64,000 nucleotides of DNA from Panonychus citri. Its lineage: Eukaryota; Arthropoda; Arachnida; Trombidiformes; Tetranychidae. Below are positions 1 through 13,451 of this stretch, piece by piece (position 1 is the first letter of the stretch; each line of letters begins with the position of its first letter). Both the position numbers and the translations under genes were made by a program. Where the stretch lies: positions 1,116,001 through 1,180,000 of the forward strand of contig NW_026515454.1 of assembly GCF_014898815.1 (NCBI RefSeq), in the 5' to 3' direction. The notes beneath the pieces were generated by a model that saw nothing but the letters and a program-made list of their open reading frames with translations, did not search any database and had not been told where the DNA came from.

Positions 1-483
1 AAAAAGATGAGTTGATAATCAGGATGAGGATAATTATTTAAATGATAACAAGAACATGAAGATTCTTAAGCGATAGCAAAAACTTTTGACAAGTTAATCA
101 GTTTTCTTTATTATATTATTGTTATTATTTACTTATTAACTATTGTTCATGATTCTTTTCCATGATAAGATATGATTTCTGAAGGCGGTGGTAGGAGGTA
201 ATTTTTTTCTTCTTCTTCATGATAATCAAAATTAGTCTAATTAGTCTCTCATCTTATTATTCAAGGTAATAATAATAATAATAATAATATTCACCAATTA
301 AATTTAATTGTAATAAGTGAAATCGCTAAAAAAACATTTCCATTGATAGATATACACAATATTACGATGAAAATTTAATACATAATAATAGTAAATAATA
401 ATCGTCCTCATTCAGATAAGGTTAGGCTTAATTTGTATTGTATTTAAGGGTAGGTGTGCATTGAATTTTTCCTTTCTGTATCA

Positions 484-562
484 TCTTAATCATCATCATC
501 TTCATCATCTTCTTCATCTTCTTCATCTTCTTCATCTTCATCATCTTCTTCATCTTCATCTC
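484..562. repeat. TCA/TCT trinucleotide microsatellite
   Basis: An imperfect tract of about 80 bp mixing TCA and TCT (CATCATCTTCTTCATCTTC style) with almost no interruption. A shorter related tract lies near 817-845. It is non-coding as far as can be seen. Confidence 0.85.
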
Positions 563-2308
563 TCTTACCTGTTATCATCAAGGCTCATTGAAACTGGTTA
601 AGATTCATTTGTTAATTGATACTCATAATGAATGAATATCTATATAAGATGAATGAATATAAATCCCTTTTCAAACTCTACTAATTACTTATTCGTACCG
701 AACCTAAATTAAACGGAAGAAAGAAAAAATTTAATAGTTATAAAGATGAGGAGGAAAGAAGGTGGAAGATGAGGATAAAAGTGTTAAGAAGCTCATTCGT
801 CTGGTAAAGTGTATCATCATCATCATCATCTTCTTCTTCTTCATCAAATAGATTAGTTACTTTTTAATAATCCAAAGAAACAGGGTCAATATAAGATTAA
901 TTTAACCCGAAAAACTAACAATGTTAACAAACCCTTTTCCTCTCAGTTAATCTTAATCTTCAACATCTAATGTTTCATAAAACTTTTTATCATCTCTAAT
1001 TATCACCATTTGTTACTGTTAATTGTGTGAGAATGAAAAAAAAAGTAAACACTTTTAGATAATAATGATTGTTGATTAAATAACATGTCACCAAATGATG
1101 ATAATTATTATTATTATTAATATAATGATAACACCAATATATCAAAAAGTGATAATAATAATAATATCTAATTCTTGGGAAATATCACTTCTATTACCTG
1201 TTGTCTGTTATATTAATACCTGGTCTGTCCAGTTAATTGTTGATTATTTTGGATTAAGTGAAAATGAATTTTCATTTTATCATCACCATCACCCTTTTAT
1301 ATATAAATCCTACTCATCTTTTATTGTTATTAGATTGAATTCTGATGATGATGATGATGAAGCGAAATGAAAAGTAAATTGAGTTTGAATTGATAACCAT
1401 CCTCACCCTTAATATATAATGGTGATGATAAATAATAATAATTCATCAATGAGTAATCTATTTTTTTTTTCTTCATCATTCTCACCTTTCATTTTTGAAT
1501 CAAACTTTTATCATCTTTAAGCTACCTGTTAATATTATTGCATCATTTGTGTGAACTTGTGATGATGATAGGTTTTAATGAAAATAATAATACAGGTAAA
1601 TGTTATTTGAAAACTTTTACATGAATTTTCAGTCAATTGAATAAGTTTTTTTTTACCTGATGAAAGTGTTGAAAAAATTCAGTAAACAAAATCTACTGAT
1701 TGTTTCTATTCTTACCTGAACTTACCTGGAATTAGTTTCTACCTATTTTTCATTATCTTCATTTCCTTTTCGAGTTAATATTAATTCATTTTAGATGATA
1801 ATCATACCTTGAAGGGATTAATTGAATTGAAGAGAAAAAGTTTTTTTTTCTTTCTCATTTACTTACGATTCCATGATAACAATAAAATCACCAAATGATT
1901 AATCATATTAATTAAAGATTAAATTGAGAAATTGATTGAACAAAGATTAATATTTACTCTTCTTCTTTTTCTTATTATTAAAAAGAAATGAATTATTATT
2001 ATTGATTTAAGTTTCTTTTTAATTGTTACTATTATTGTGTTTTTATGTGATGATAAATATTTTTGCTTTTCCGTAAATATTATCAACAGTTATTGTTTTA
2101 ATTGTTGTTTTCTCTTATTATTATTGTTTGATTAGTTAATTAATTTCACTTTTATCCCAAATATTATCAAATTATCATTATGATTTGATTTTCTCAAGAA
2201 AACAAATCTCATCATTTGTCATCTTCATCTTAGTTTATGTAAATCTTTATTATTATCATCATGATACGTGAAGATGATGATAATCTCATGAACAAGAGAT
2301 AACCTTCA

Positions 2309-2342
2309 AAAAGATGATGATAATGATGATGATGATGATGAT
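2309..2342. repeat. GAT trinucleotide microsatellite
   Basis: GATGATGATAATGATGATG-type repeat. Similar short GAT runs occur at about 1340-1360, 2580-2600, 18284-18306 and 18985-19014. Confidence 0.85.
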
Positions 2343-3222
2343 ATTTATGCTACAATGAGTCCTCATCATTATCATGTTACCTGTAAAGGTAACAAAAGGT
2401 ATATGATAATTTTTGTTTCATCTCATAGAGTAAATTGTTTTCCATCATAATAATATTAATTATAATAATAGTAAATGTTGAATAATTAGTAAATTGTTAT
2501 ATTATGAATGAGAGAGGAAAATATTTCTTACCTTTTTTTTTCATAATACTATTTACTTGCTGATTGTTGATGTTGTTTTTGATGATGATGATGATGATTA
2601 GATAAATTGGATCAGGTGATTAAATTGTTTCATATTTGTTTCTACATTTGAATGTTTATTAAATTGTCCAAGTGATTTACCTGTATGTTAATTGGGTGTG
2701 GTTACATTCCATTCATATTAAGTCACAATAATAATAATATTAATTGTTGTATAAAATTATTATCACCTAAACCATTATGATGATTTACTTAATTGTAATT
2801 TTCATTTTCAATTCTTGAGTTACACTTACAATCATCATTAATACACAATACAAGTTATGATAATGAAATAATAATAATAATCATCATCATCATCATTTTC
2901 TGTATCAAACAATAAGCATTTACCACCTACAATAATATTTTAATTATCCCATCATTCAGATGATAATTATTATGATTAATCTAATTGAGTTTCAAATTTC
3001 TCTCCATAAATCACAAAAAAACTTTTACTTTAACTTACTCATCAAGGTTAATTTACAATTTAGTTAATTATGTCAATACCGTTAACTTTTTCCCGTTGTT
3101 AACTATTGACATTTATTAAGACATAATACAACAATCAAATCAATGTTAATTTAATAATCTAAATATTTATTAATCTCAAGTAATCAGTAAACAATTATAC
3201 TCCAATTGATTGTTAATAATCT

Positions 3223-3242
3223 CACACACACACACACACACA
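3223..3242. repeat. CA dinucleotide microsatellite
   Basis: A run of about nine to ten CA units. A shorter TG run lies at about 6236-6249. Confidence 0.85.
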
Positions 3243-6200
3243 AAACCAAATTGTTGATTCAATAAATTTTATTTAATCAGCTTAATTATTGACGTAATTA
3301 AATACTACGATATACATACACATAACCATTGAATTGACATTATCATCAATTGAATTATTTAAATTAAATGAGTTAAGTGTGGTGAGAGTTTGTCTGTTAA
3401 TTGTATCATTTTAAAAAAATTCAATTAACTTTTAAATTGTTAAAATCAATTCATAATAAACTAAGTGACACATTTAATCAATTTACTGTCTATCAATTGT
3501 TGAGATAAATATTGATTTAAATATTCACCTAAACTTTGTACTCAAGACCTAATTTATCATGATTAACATGATTCCATATGAATTAGAGGAACTGAGAAAC
3601 AAAAACAAGCCTAATCTAAATCTCAAATTGGATTAACTCTGATTAACTTGGGTTACCAGTTTAAAGAAGCATCCTAATTATGTATACAATCATTTATATG
3701 AATATAAATTTACCTGTAATGTTGATTTATATAAATACTTGATTGCTTGAGTTACCTTGCGACTTATCAAGTAAACCTTAAAAGGATTACCTGTTTAACT
3801 GATCCATTCACTGAAAGGGTTTCCTATTCGCTATCTAATTGGTATACACTAGTCACCCAAATCTTTTTTTTTCTTTCAGGTAAACTTACCATGAAAACCT
3901 CAATTTCTAGTATGTAAGTTAATTCAGTTAACAGTTATAAATATTAATAGAAAACTTTTGACAACCATCAAGTGAATACCTTTTTTAACAGTCAAGCTAT
4001 TCAATCATTTTAAACTGGTAAACAATCATCAATAATCAATTGATTTTGTTTGAAAAAAATCGTTTTAATTGTTTATTCAATTCTATTGATATACTTATGT
4101 AATATTTACGTATTAATGTTGTTGTATTATTATTTATGTTCCTGATTCTTTAAATGGTTGATTAATTGGTGTCCTGTTTTTTTTTTAATTTCTGACAATT
4201 TGTTTGTTGGTGTTGGCCCTTTAATTTGGGAGCTTGTGAAAATGGGCTCTTGATTGTAATTAAGATGATACTGATGATGTTAGATGAGAATTGGGATAAA
4301 AAAAATTCCCATTGGATGGATAATCTCAATGTGAAGAGATGATTTCATGCTTTTTTAAACTTGATTTGAATTCCATGATTAGTCAATCCAAGTAACAATT
4401 AGTTGATTAACCGTTTTTCTTGTTTTTCATGTGAGAATCACATAGAAGAGTCAATTACATGAATTAACATTTTCTCTTGACTCAATCTTTTAACTAATCT
4501 TGTTAAACTTTTTTTTCATTTAACTTTTGAAGATCAAGAAACAATCATGGAAACTGATTGTTGGTTCATTACCTTTTTCTTTTATTTCAACTTAACTTGT
4601 CAACAATTAACTGATAATATGGTTGATTGATATACTTACTATCATCCTCTTCATGATTACCATGAAAAGTTTGAACAATTTCATTGTTTACCCTGTCACA
4701 TGATTCCATCATTCTTGTTATCATCAGCATCCTCATCATTCACCATCTTTATCATCAGTTGCCGATAAAATTTTTCCTCTCTCATCATTTTATCATTGCT
4801 ACTGATCAAAACTTTTCTTCCTCCTAGTCATCATTATCATCATCATCTATTACCACTATCATCATTATTATCAGCTGATCACAATTGTTTAATAAGACAA
4901 CAACAATAATCAAAAAGATGAAGAGAGAAAAAAAAACTTAATTGATGATCAAGAAAATCCTATTTTTAAAACTTTGATTCTATTTCAACCTCTTTATTAT
5001 TGTCAGTTTAATCATCTCTCACTCAGTGATTGAAGATAAAAATGAAATCAACATGATGATGATCATTATTATCGTTTAGTGAAAAATATCCGGAAACGTT
5101 TATATTAGATGACGATAATGATAATAACCATCATTTTTGGATGATAAACTTTAACCTTCCATGTGTTATTGACAATCTAATCAGAGAACAGCTCAATTAA
5201 ATGATGAATGGACATTTAATTCATTTAATGTAATAATAATTGTTGCTCTTATTACATACTCATGATTTACACTAATTCCCATGAGTTTTTACAATGAATA
5301 CATGATTAGCGTGTATTCGTGATTATCATGATTGTCATTTAGTGTTTTTTGTTCTAATCATTTTAATCTGTTATATGATTATCATAATAATCATAACGAT
5401 GATGTGTTGAAGCCTCAGCTAAGTTGTTAACAATAGCACAATTTAAATTACCAATTTTGAATGTCATTTCCAACCTGATGATAATCAAATTGTTTAAATA
5501 TCATCACCACAACTCTGATGATCTTAAATTATTAGTGAGATGACCATCTTATGTCCAGTACTTAACATTGACCCTTACCTGTACTCCCTTTATCATCACT
5601 CTATCAGCATCTTTATCATCTAATATTACCTTATCCTCTTGAGAGAGAGAGATACTTATTAACGATTATGATACTATCTTTAAGCTGATTTCTATTTGTG
5701 ATGTAGTCTAAATAATTAGTTGTGTGACCCTTTTGTCCAAGAATATGATCTGGTCAAGAAAAAGTGATGAGTCGAGGAAAAAAAAGAGAAATAAACATTT
5801 CCATCATCTTCTCATCAATGATGATCATCTTCAAAGATCATTAAAGTTCCCTGGTGATGAGAAACTGATGATAATGATGATAAAGGTGGTTAAAAAGTTA
5901 ATTTAAGTGCTAGTGGTCAACATGATAAATGTAAACACAATCATCAAAGATCCTGTTATGATGTCCAGTTGTGTGTTTCAATTGTTTATCACGAGAATGA
6001 CAATTTTTCATGATGCTGATCTGATGATGATGATGAATTCACAGTAATGATAAACAATCATCAATGAAACTTTACAATACTATAATTAAGTTAATAAACA
6101 CTTTAATTTAAATACAGTTACCTAAATTTTTTAATGGTCATCCTACTTGATTGACCCTTTGATTTACATGTTATTGTTTGTTTTTGATGTTGATTAATTC

Positions 6201-8556
6201 AAAAATGAGGAACCTTTTTATTTTCTTGTCTTTGATTGTGTGTGTGTGTTACCTGTTTTTTGAAACTATTTACTTATTATCCAGTTAATTGTTAGGTTAA
6301 ATTGCTATTAGATGATATAACCTTTATCACAATTAAACTGTTAGAATCAAATTGTGATTTATTAACATCAATTGTTGCCTCTCATTGACTAGCAGCAGTT
6401 TTAACTGTTGACTTGTTTGTTTCTGATTGTTGTATTTACTTTGCCTGATTGTTATTCAATTATACTGAATTAAATTAATAATAATTGTAATTAGAGTTAA
6501 TGAGTTAAAACGTGTTAGCCTTTCATTAATTTAAACTGTTTCCTTTTACTTGATTGTTAAAACTTTTACCCAAATTACAATTAAATCAACAATCAACGAA
6601 ACAATTGATGATCAAAATTTGAGACAATTTGATTCATCAAATGTTGAATTAATTAACTTATTTAGATATTTGATTTAAGTTTGATATACAATATAATAAG
6701 ATGAGTAACTTTAATCAACTTTATCTTCTTATACAATAACGTTTTTAATTGTTGTATATTTTTGATTGTTTTTAAGATTCTGTTAATCTAATTAGTGATT
6801 TAAGTTAATTTTAACTTTATTTTGTGAGGTGGAAACAAAAATCTGACACTTTCATTAATTAATCTTCACTTTTGTTTTTCATTTTAATTGATTATAATTA
6901 TAATTATCACTAACTAACAGCAAACTATTGTTTAATCAATTGATTTATTTTCTCACATCCCCTTGCTAATCAATGATGATCAGTTAATCATGATACTGAT
7001 CAGAATTAAAATTGACCTGTTTCCAATCTTTCAGGCTTGATTATGATTGAATCTTTAATCATCATTAGGTGAGAGTTTTATTGTTGGAAAAAGTTGTCTT
7101 GTCATGTGAACAATTAACTAAAATAGGATTTGGTTAGTTAGTTAATTTTTAATTAAACTTTTTAATCGCGATCGCTTCTTGATTACCTGATGTGTGTGTG
7201 TACACTTTTGGATGATGATGTTACCTTTAAATGTTCACGGCTCATGCCAATGACACGGACTTTTCATTCATGTTATTTGCTGATTATTAGGCCATAAAAT
7301 GATAACCAAGTTGTAAACAAAAAAAATTATATTATTACTTTTAATTGTGATGTAATGTAATATGTATAATTTCAAGTAGAATCACAATTTAACCAATTGT
7401 TGTATTAGTTATTATAATTGAAACACTTTGAATCATTTTGCTACAACAATTTAAAGTGTATCAATGACAATCAACACAAATCAGTATCACCTTTTGATTT
7501 TTTTTTCTTGAAAATTACATGTTAAATAAATAACCATGATAATAGTTAAATCTAATTGTTGTCAATTTAGTTAACTATTATTATCAAATTTGAATGGTTA
7601 AATTATCATCAAATTATTGTGTTCATAGGTATGTTATGTGTTGTAATAGCATTTGGCCTTAATTGTTGCTGTTGGTTGAAAGTTGATTATGATTAATCTT
7701 ATGTTGAGTGTATATTGATTGTTTAATTGTGATGATCGCCCAATTAATTGTAATTAATCATTATTAGAATGATGAAGAAATTTGTTTTCTACCATCAAAT
7801 ATATTACTTGATAATTGGTAATTTTGATGATACATCTCTTCAATCATATTGTTTGATGTTTTGTCAATGTTTGGATGGTTTTTTAATTGCTGATAATTAA
7901 CTTTAATTTGTTTCAAGTTTTCTAAGAAAATTAATTGTATTAACTAATTGGGTATTTCCATAAATGACTCGATATATTTAATCAAATTTGATTGAAAGGT
8001 GGGAACAGAAAGTGAAAGGTTTTGTTTTCATCTCAATTTAAACCCGGAAGTTTTTTTCATCTCATTATTTTAATTGTTGAAGATGATTAAGCTTTCTCGG
8101 TGTGTTTACAATTAATCATTGTTAATTATTAATCAATTTTGCTGAGCAATATGTTAGTGTGATAATCATGATAAATGTAATTACTCATTTTTACTAAGAC
8201 AATGTAGTTTACCGTTGTGGTTAACTAATTGTTGTTATAATCAAATTGAGTTGTACAAGTGATTGAACTTGTTTGTTAAAATGACATTTACCATTGGTAA
8301 CAATTAAACTGGGATAAATTAATTGTAGGACAGATTGTAAGCTGAATAATTAACAATTAATGTCTAGCTAGTGAATTATATCAACTGTCACAATTAGTTT
8401 TTTTAATTATGCAATATGAATGAGATGTGTAATATAATCACAATGATTTTGTAGTTTATTGAATTTAGAGTTTTAATTGTCAATAACCTGATGCAATTTA
8501 ATATATAAATTGTTTGATCTAATTGTTGTTATTTTCTTCGTATTTGTTATTATTAG

Positions 8557-10672
8557 GAAACAATTGGAAAATTTGAAGCCACAAGACGATTCCAAATCAA
8601 TCTCATCTACAAGTACGATCTCCGGAAGCGGAAATCCATCGATTTCTTCATCAAATGGATCAAATTCACAAATGGGTTTTCTCGATGAGATTAAAAAATT
8701 AGCGGAAAAACGAAGCTCAGAAAATGGCCTGATCACCGATACACTTAACAAAACTCGAAACCTCGAGAAAATGTTAACCAAAGGCCCGAAAACAAGTTGT
8801 ATCTCAGGCCAAGATGATGAGAACCGAAAGCGACACGGTAATGTTCATGGAACTGTTGATTATTATCATTATTATAATGTTCCAACAATTAACTAATTGG
8901 CAAAATCAATTTGACAATCATCAAGTTTCTCATAGAAACAATATTAATAGTAACAGCTCATTGAGACACTTAATTGTTGGTCATATAAATTGCAAGTTTG
9001 AGCAACAAGATTAATAGTTTTTTTTTTATATATGAGAATCAGGAATTAATTGTTTACCTGTTAATTGTTAACTCAATTTAGTAGTTGATTATTACCTTTT
9101 TGAATGAATGATTCATTGATTGATAAGAAGCTTTTTATTATAAAAGGTAATATTATATTGATTACTTTTTTCTCGATCAACCTCTTAATTGTAATCTATA
9201 TTTTAATAATGATGGTAAACAATTTAATCTTTATGCTGTTTAAATGATTACAATTAATCCTTGAAATTTAATCATAACCGTTTCAAATTGTTGTTACCAT
9301 ATTAACGGTAATGTTTTATTGTTTTTAGTGGTTAACAAAAGTGAAATTAATATTTACACTAATTGAGATTTAGATAAACTTAATGATCAACCTTGATCAA
9401 AGAGGTTGACATTAAATTGTTAATTGTTGATTGTTGAATCAATTTCACAGGTTACCTTTTGAATCTCCCATTCAATAAATAATTATTACTGTGGTTTTAA
9501 CAATTAACTTTGATTGTGTAAATATTACAAGATCGTTATTAACGTAATGTATTGTTTACCTGTTGATCATTAGTATTGTTTAGATTTCTAATTATTCATT
9601 ATATTAATAGTAATTACGATAACTTTTAAAGTAATTTACCGGTTGATTATTAACCTTGATTTGAGATTTAATTGTTTACAATTGAAATTGTTAATGGTGA
9701 TGATTATTTTAATGATTGTTTTCAGTCGTTTTATTTGATTGATTTTCAAATTTTTGTCAATTATTAATTGTTACTCTCTTATATAATCTATTCTATTCTT
9801 GAATTGTTATTATCCGAAATGATTAATTATTTGTATTTCTTTCTGTTTTTAATCATTTAGAATTGTTAATGGAAGAGTTTAGAGCTGCTCATTCAAAAAT
9901 GTTCGGATCGGGAGAGAGAAAACTTCGTGAAGTGATCAAGAGTAACGGATTAATCAATGGAAACAATAAAGATGAGAAATTATCATCTAATCAACAGATT
10001 AACGGAAAAACTAATCAACAAACCCAAGAATCAAAGTTAAAACATTTAAAATGTGAACCAAATGTTATCAATGGAAACGTAACAAATGGACAATCAAACC
10101 ATTCAAATGATAATAATCACCATTCAAATAATTGCGTCACCAATAATAATAATATCATCAATGGTCATCATTTACAAAACAATAATAAAAATAAGCTCAT
10201 CAAGGGTCCAGTTACTTCAACTAAATCAATACCACCTCCTATTCAACAATCAATTACCAATTCAAACGGGGAAACAGTGACCATCCTTAGGACCACGAGT
10301 CCATGTAAAAAGTTGATCCCACCTCCGGTTCCGGTTAAAAAGGCCTCAAGCAGTCCGATAGTGACCATATCAAGCTACGAATCACATAATTCCTGTAAAA
10401 ATAGATTCCTAATTAATAACAGTAATCATACTGACCAATCTAATGGTATTGATGGACATGAGAATGAGTCATCTAATCATTTTAATACTAAATCAAATTT
10501 GGTTACTGTTGATGGTAAAACAATTGTCGGTGTTGGAGATGAAAGAAATGAAATTATAACCAATGGATTAACAATTAACAATGAAATTAACAAGGAATCA
10601 TCAGCAACAATATTAACAACTTCATCATCAACGGGAACAAGACCTGTTTCAATTAAAATTAATTTACAATAA
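8557..10672 (+). CDS. Unrecognised Asn/Ser/Pro-rich protein, last two exons (partial)
   Basis: Two exons that join in phase: 8557-8837 (acceptor TATTATTAG, donor CACG/gtaatg) and 9861-10672 (acceptor ATCATTTAG), ending at TAA 10670-10672. About 360 residues are visible. The first exon has a Ser-rich stretch and then a helical patch beginning GFLDEIKKLAEKRS, loosely like the first half of a WH2 actin-binding motif. The junction gives a charged helix, RKRHELLMEEFRAAHSKMFG. The rest is Asn/Ser-rich with two proline motifs (SIPPPI, LIPPPVPVKK) that resemble SH3 or EVH1 ligands. There is no membrane segment. The family is not recognised; a cytoskeletal adaptor of the forked/espin sort is a weak guess. 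The start is missing, and earlier exons lie upstream. The intron of about 1.0 kb is long for this window. Confidence 0.7.
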
Positions 10673-11359
10673 TATCAAATTGGGTGCCAACAATTTACCA
10701 AAGGAGAGAGAGAGAGAGTTGATTTAATTTGATTTTTTTACCACAATCAGAAATCAAAGGCTTATTATTTACATAAATATACAGAAATATCAATCTAATT
10801 GTACATTGATTATTATTATTATATATTGATTTTAACTTAATTAACAACTCTGATTTGTTTCCATCAATTAAGGTGATTCAATTTAATCATTTAAATTGTT
10901 TCACTCTAATTGTAACTGTAATTGACTTTTTAAACACTAATTCATGATTAACTTTTACCTTAACCTTTTGTTTTATCAATGTTGATAATTAGTAAATATA
11001 AATTGTTAATTTTGTTCCTGTTAATTTGTTGAAAACAAATTGAGAAGGTAAAAGTTGATTTTCTAATCATAGTAACAATTATAAATTGATTTTAATTCCA
11101 CTTTTAATATATATACAACAATCAAAGAAACCAAAATAAAAATCATTTTAATTAACGAAATAATTTTGACAAGAAAAGCTTTGAGCTCATTTTCTCAATT
11201 TGTTTATTATTATTCTGTTTCTTTAATTGTGATTAATATGAAGAGGATTAGGAGGAAATTAAGAGTTGATTAAATGATGAAGAGAAGAAGAGTAATTATG
11301 TTTTTGTTGATTTTTTCCAAATTGTTCCAAATCGTTGGACTTGATTGTTGAACTTGAAT
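10673..11359. other. Intergenic AT-rich stretch between convergent genes
   Basis: 3' flank of the plus-strand gene and of the minus-strand basic-protein gene. It contains a short GA run at about 10703-10717; no coding signal seen. Confidence 0.6.
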
Positions 11360-11824
11360 TCATTTTGGAGCTCGAGATTTGGATCGGGATTTTCGTCCTG
11401 CACCTCGGCCTCGACCTCGGCCACGACTTTTTCCTCGACCGGCTTTCTTACCCATCGCCGATTTCCCCTTCATACTTGATTTACGACCTTTGCTTTTACC
11501 ACCACGAGCCCCGCCACGAGCTTTTCCACCTCGTTTTCGTCCACGACTTGATGCTCGAGACTTACTTCCACCGGCATCCGACATTGATGCTTTCGATCGA
11601 GATCGAGATTTAGATTTACCTTTGCCGACCTTTGATTTAGATCGGGAAGGACGACCACCGACCTTAGATCCAGTATCGGATTTAGATGTAGCACTTGAAC
11701 CAGCGTCGGAAAGTCCACTCGAAACGGCGGAAACTTTACTTTCAGCACCTTTGTCCATGTCGGAAGCGGAAGCCTTACTTTCGGCCTCTTCGGATTTCGG
11801 TTTGGCTTCCTTTTTAGCGACCAT
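11360..11824 (-). CDS. Highly basic Lys/Arg/Ser/Gly low-complexity protein, protamine- or H1-like in composition
   Basis: Intronless 154-residue frame from ATG 11824 to TGA at 11360. Residues 1 to about 55 are Ser/Ala/Asp/Lys-rich with mixed charge. From there to the end it is almost entirely K, R, S and G, with KSKSRSRSK, RG and RGRGRGRG runs and one GRPSRSK that recalls an AT-hook core. There is no Cys, Trp or Tyr in the basic part and no membrane segment. The composition suggests a DNA- or RNA-binding tail: sperm nuclear basic protein, linker-histone-like, or nucleolar RGG-type. GC content is clearly higher than the flanks, and the frame is maintained despite the bias, which supports real coding. 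The large open frames on the opposite strand and in another frame here are shadows of the same biased sequence. The function is inferred from composition only. Confidence 0.7.
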   Translation of the reverse strand: MVAKKEAKPKSEEAESKASASDMDKGAESKVSAVSSGLSDAGSSATSKSDTGSKVGGRPSRSKSKVGKGKSKSRSRSKASMSDAGGSKSRASSRGRKRGGKARGGARGGKSKGRKSSMKGKSAMGKKAGRGKSRGRGRGRGAGRKSRSKSRAPK

Positions 11825-12220
11825 GATAACAATTCAATTAATCAATTAAGATCTTTAAACTTTAATCCAAATTGGAAACAAATCAACACTTAAGATTTAA
11901 ACACAATGTTGATTAACCAACAAACAATTAATCAATGACGAGATTTTTAATTAACTTGGATGATCAAATTGATTCTTATCATCATAGGAGGACAATTAAT
12001 TTTCTTGACCATTGTTTCATTGTTGTGGTCAATCAATATAATCAATAATTAACAATGGATCAACATTTTTACCTTTCAACTGATTTATAATTTAACAGCA
12101 ACAATTAACAACCATTGTTTCATTTTGATTAATTTTGATTGATTGTTGGACAAACATTTAGTTAATTAGTAAAATGAAATTGTTGTAAATGATAATTGTT
12201 GTCAATTTTTTGTTTTGCTT
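11825..12220. other. Intergenic AT-rich stretch
   Basis: 5' flank of the basic-protein gene and 3' flank of the homeobox gene. Several AACAATTAA/TTAATTGTT words, no coding signal. Confidence 0.6.
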
Positions 12221-12670
12221 TCAATTTGATTCACAAATTGGTTCGTTGTAATAATTAATTGCTCCAAGTTGATTGTAATCAATTAGTGTTGATTCTTGTT
12301 GTAAATTGTAATCAACATTGATGATCGTTGATTCAGTTTCCTGGTCTTTTAAATTAATTTGGAAACGTTTATCTTTCATCCTACGATTTTGGAACCAAAC
12401 TTTAACCTTTCAAATGATTTACAAGACAATTAGTTAATCATTAAGGTAAGAAAATCTTTAATTACTAACCTGACGTTCAGTTAAATCAAGAGCCATCGCA
12501 ATTTCATATCTTCGTAATCGAGATAAATAATTTTGTTGATTAAATTGATTTTCTAATTCACTGATTTGATCTTTGGTAAATAATGTCCGCTCCTTACGAT
12601 TAACACAATTAGCATAATCAATTTGATTATCACCATGATTAACAAATTTACTCCGGCTTCGGATTTTCAT
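12221..12670 (-). CDS. MEOX/buttonless-type homeobox transcription factor
   Basis: Two exons, 12470-12670 and 12221-12406, separated by a 63-bp intron (donor CAG/gttagt, acceptor gaaag/GTT). They join in phase to give 128 residues from ATG 12670 to TGA 12221. The homeodomain starts near residue 24 (NRKERTLFTKDQISELE), continues through NYLSRLRRYEIAMALDL and the intron at ERQ/VKVWFQNRR, and retains Q50 and N51. The RKERTxFTKxQIxELE and YLxRLRRYEIA signature is that of MEOX/Mox, called buttonless in flies. It is a nuclear DNA-binding regulator, by family usually of mesoderm. Oddities: the usual Trp at homeodomain position 56 is Asp (RRMKDKR), and the protein is about half the length of vertebrate MEOX, with almost no N-terminal region. 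A further 5' exon cannot be excluded. Confidence 0.88.
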
Positions 12671-13451
12671 TGTAATTAATCAAAGTAACAATTTAATCAC
12701 AGTTTATTCACGGGCTCACAAATTAATTACACTGGAAACTTGGATATCATTGAATCATCTTAATTAAGTTGATTGAATTATCAATTAAATGATGAACATT
12801 AAGTTAATCATTTCAAACATTTATTGTTAACCATTGGGCAATTAGTTGATAAATGGTGATTACTTTTAGTTTGATCAGTTATTAAATGGGCAAAGTTACA
12901 TAATTTTGAGTGATTAACCTTGAGTTTTGATTGGAAACATTCAAACTAATTACAATTAATGATTACAAGTAACAATCAAGCCTAATGATTAATTGATTAT
13001 TTCCGTTAATCAAGTGAAACAAAAAAAAAATATCTTCATATGGTTAAGTCATTAAGATATTTTCTGTTGGTTAACAATTTAAATTGCTATTTTTTTTAAG
13101 TGTTGATTGATTGAAAACATAAATTTCCAAGCAATTAACTAATTGTCAAATGTATCCAAGTTGAAATATTCCTTGGACATTATAATATCATTAGGAATGA
13201 TAAATTGATCGATATAAAATCTAATAGAATCTTTGAAAAATTAAAATATTCTTGATCGATACAATTAATATAATCGATTCATTAGTTAATGGTAAAAATT
13301 AATATTCGAGTTAATTAGAAGATGATTTAATTACAGTAAATTAAAGGACAATAAGAAATGTGAAAATAGCTTTTTCTTTTCTCTTAAATTGAATAGTTTG
13401 TTAATCTTTCTTGTTGTTTAATCTGCTAATCTGTTAATCCCTAATTGAGAT
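12671..13451. other. Intergenic AT-rich stretch
   Basis: 5' flank of the homeobox gene. A cluster of GATCGATA/AATCGATT-like words lies at about 13207-13277; no coding signal. Confidence 0.55.

Larger units (their letters stand above)
1..8556. other. AT-rich gene-poor region, possibly introns or 5' flank of the gene at 8557
   Basis: I see no supportable coding exon here. The few short open frames (for example around 1095-1370 and 5724-5906) are made of ATT/GAT/CAT repeats and have no domain. The sequence is dominated by runs of ATT, GAT and TCA triplets and by recurrent TTAATTGTT and TTACCTGT words. Because the next gene on the plus strand begins in this window with an internal exon, part of this stretch may be intron of that gene, with its earlier exons upstream of the window or missed here. 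Confidence 0.6.

Noticed and set aside
1095..5906. Short frames at 1095-1370 and 5724-5906
   Set aside because: Composed of Ile/His/Asp repeats from microsatellite-like DNA, with no conserved motif or splice structure.
11379..11849. 156-codon plus-strand frame and a 120-codon minus-strand frame over the basic-protein gene
   Set aside because: They are translations of the complement and of a shifted frame of the same strongly biased sequence; they give Arg/Pro/Leu/Asp repeats without a domain. The minus-strand KSR/RG frame with the ATG at 11824 is the better coding candidate.
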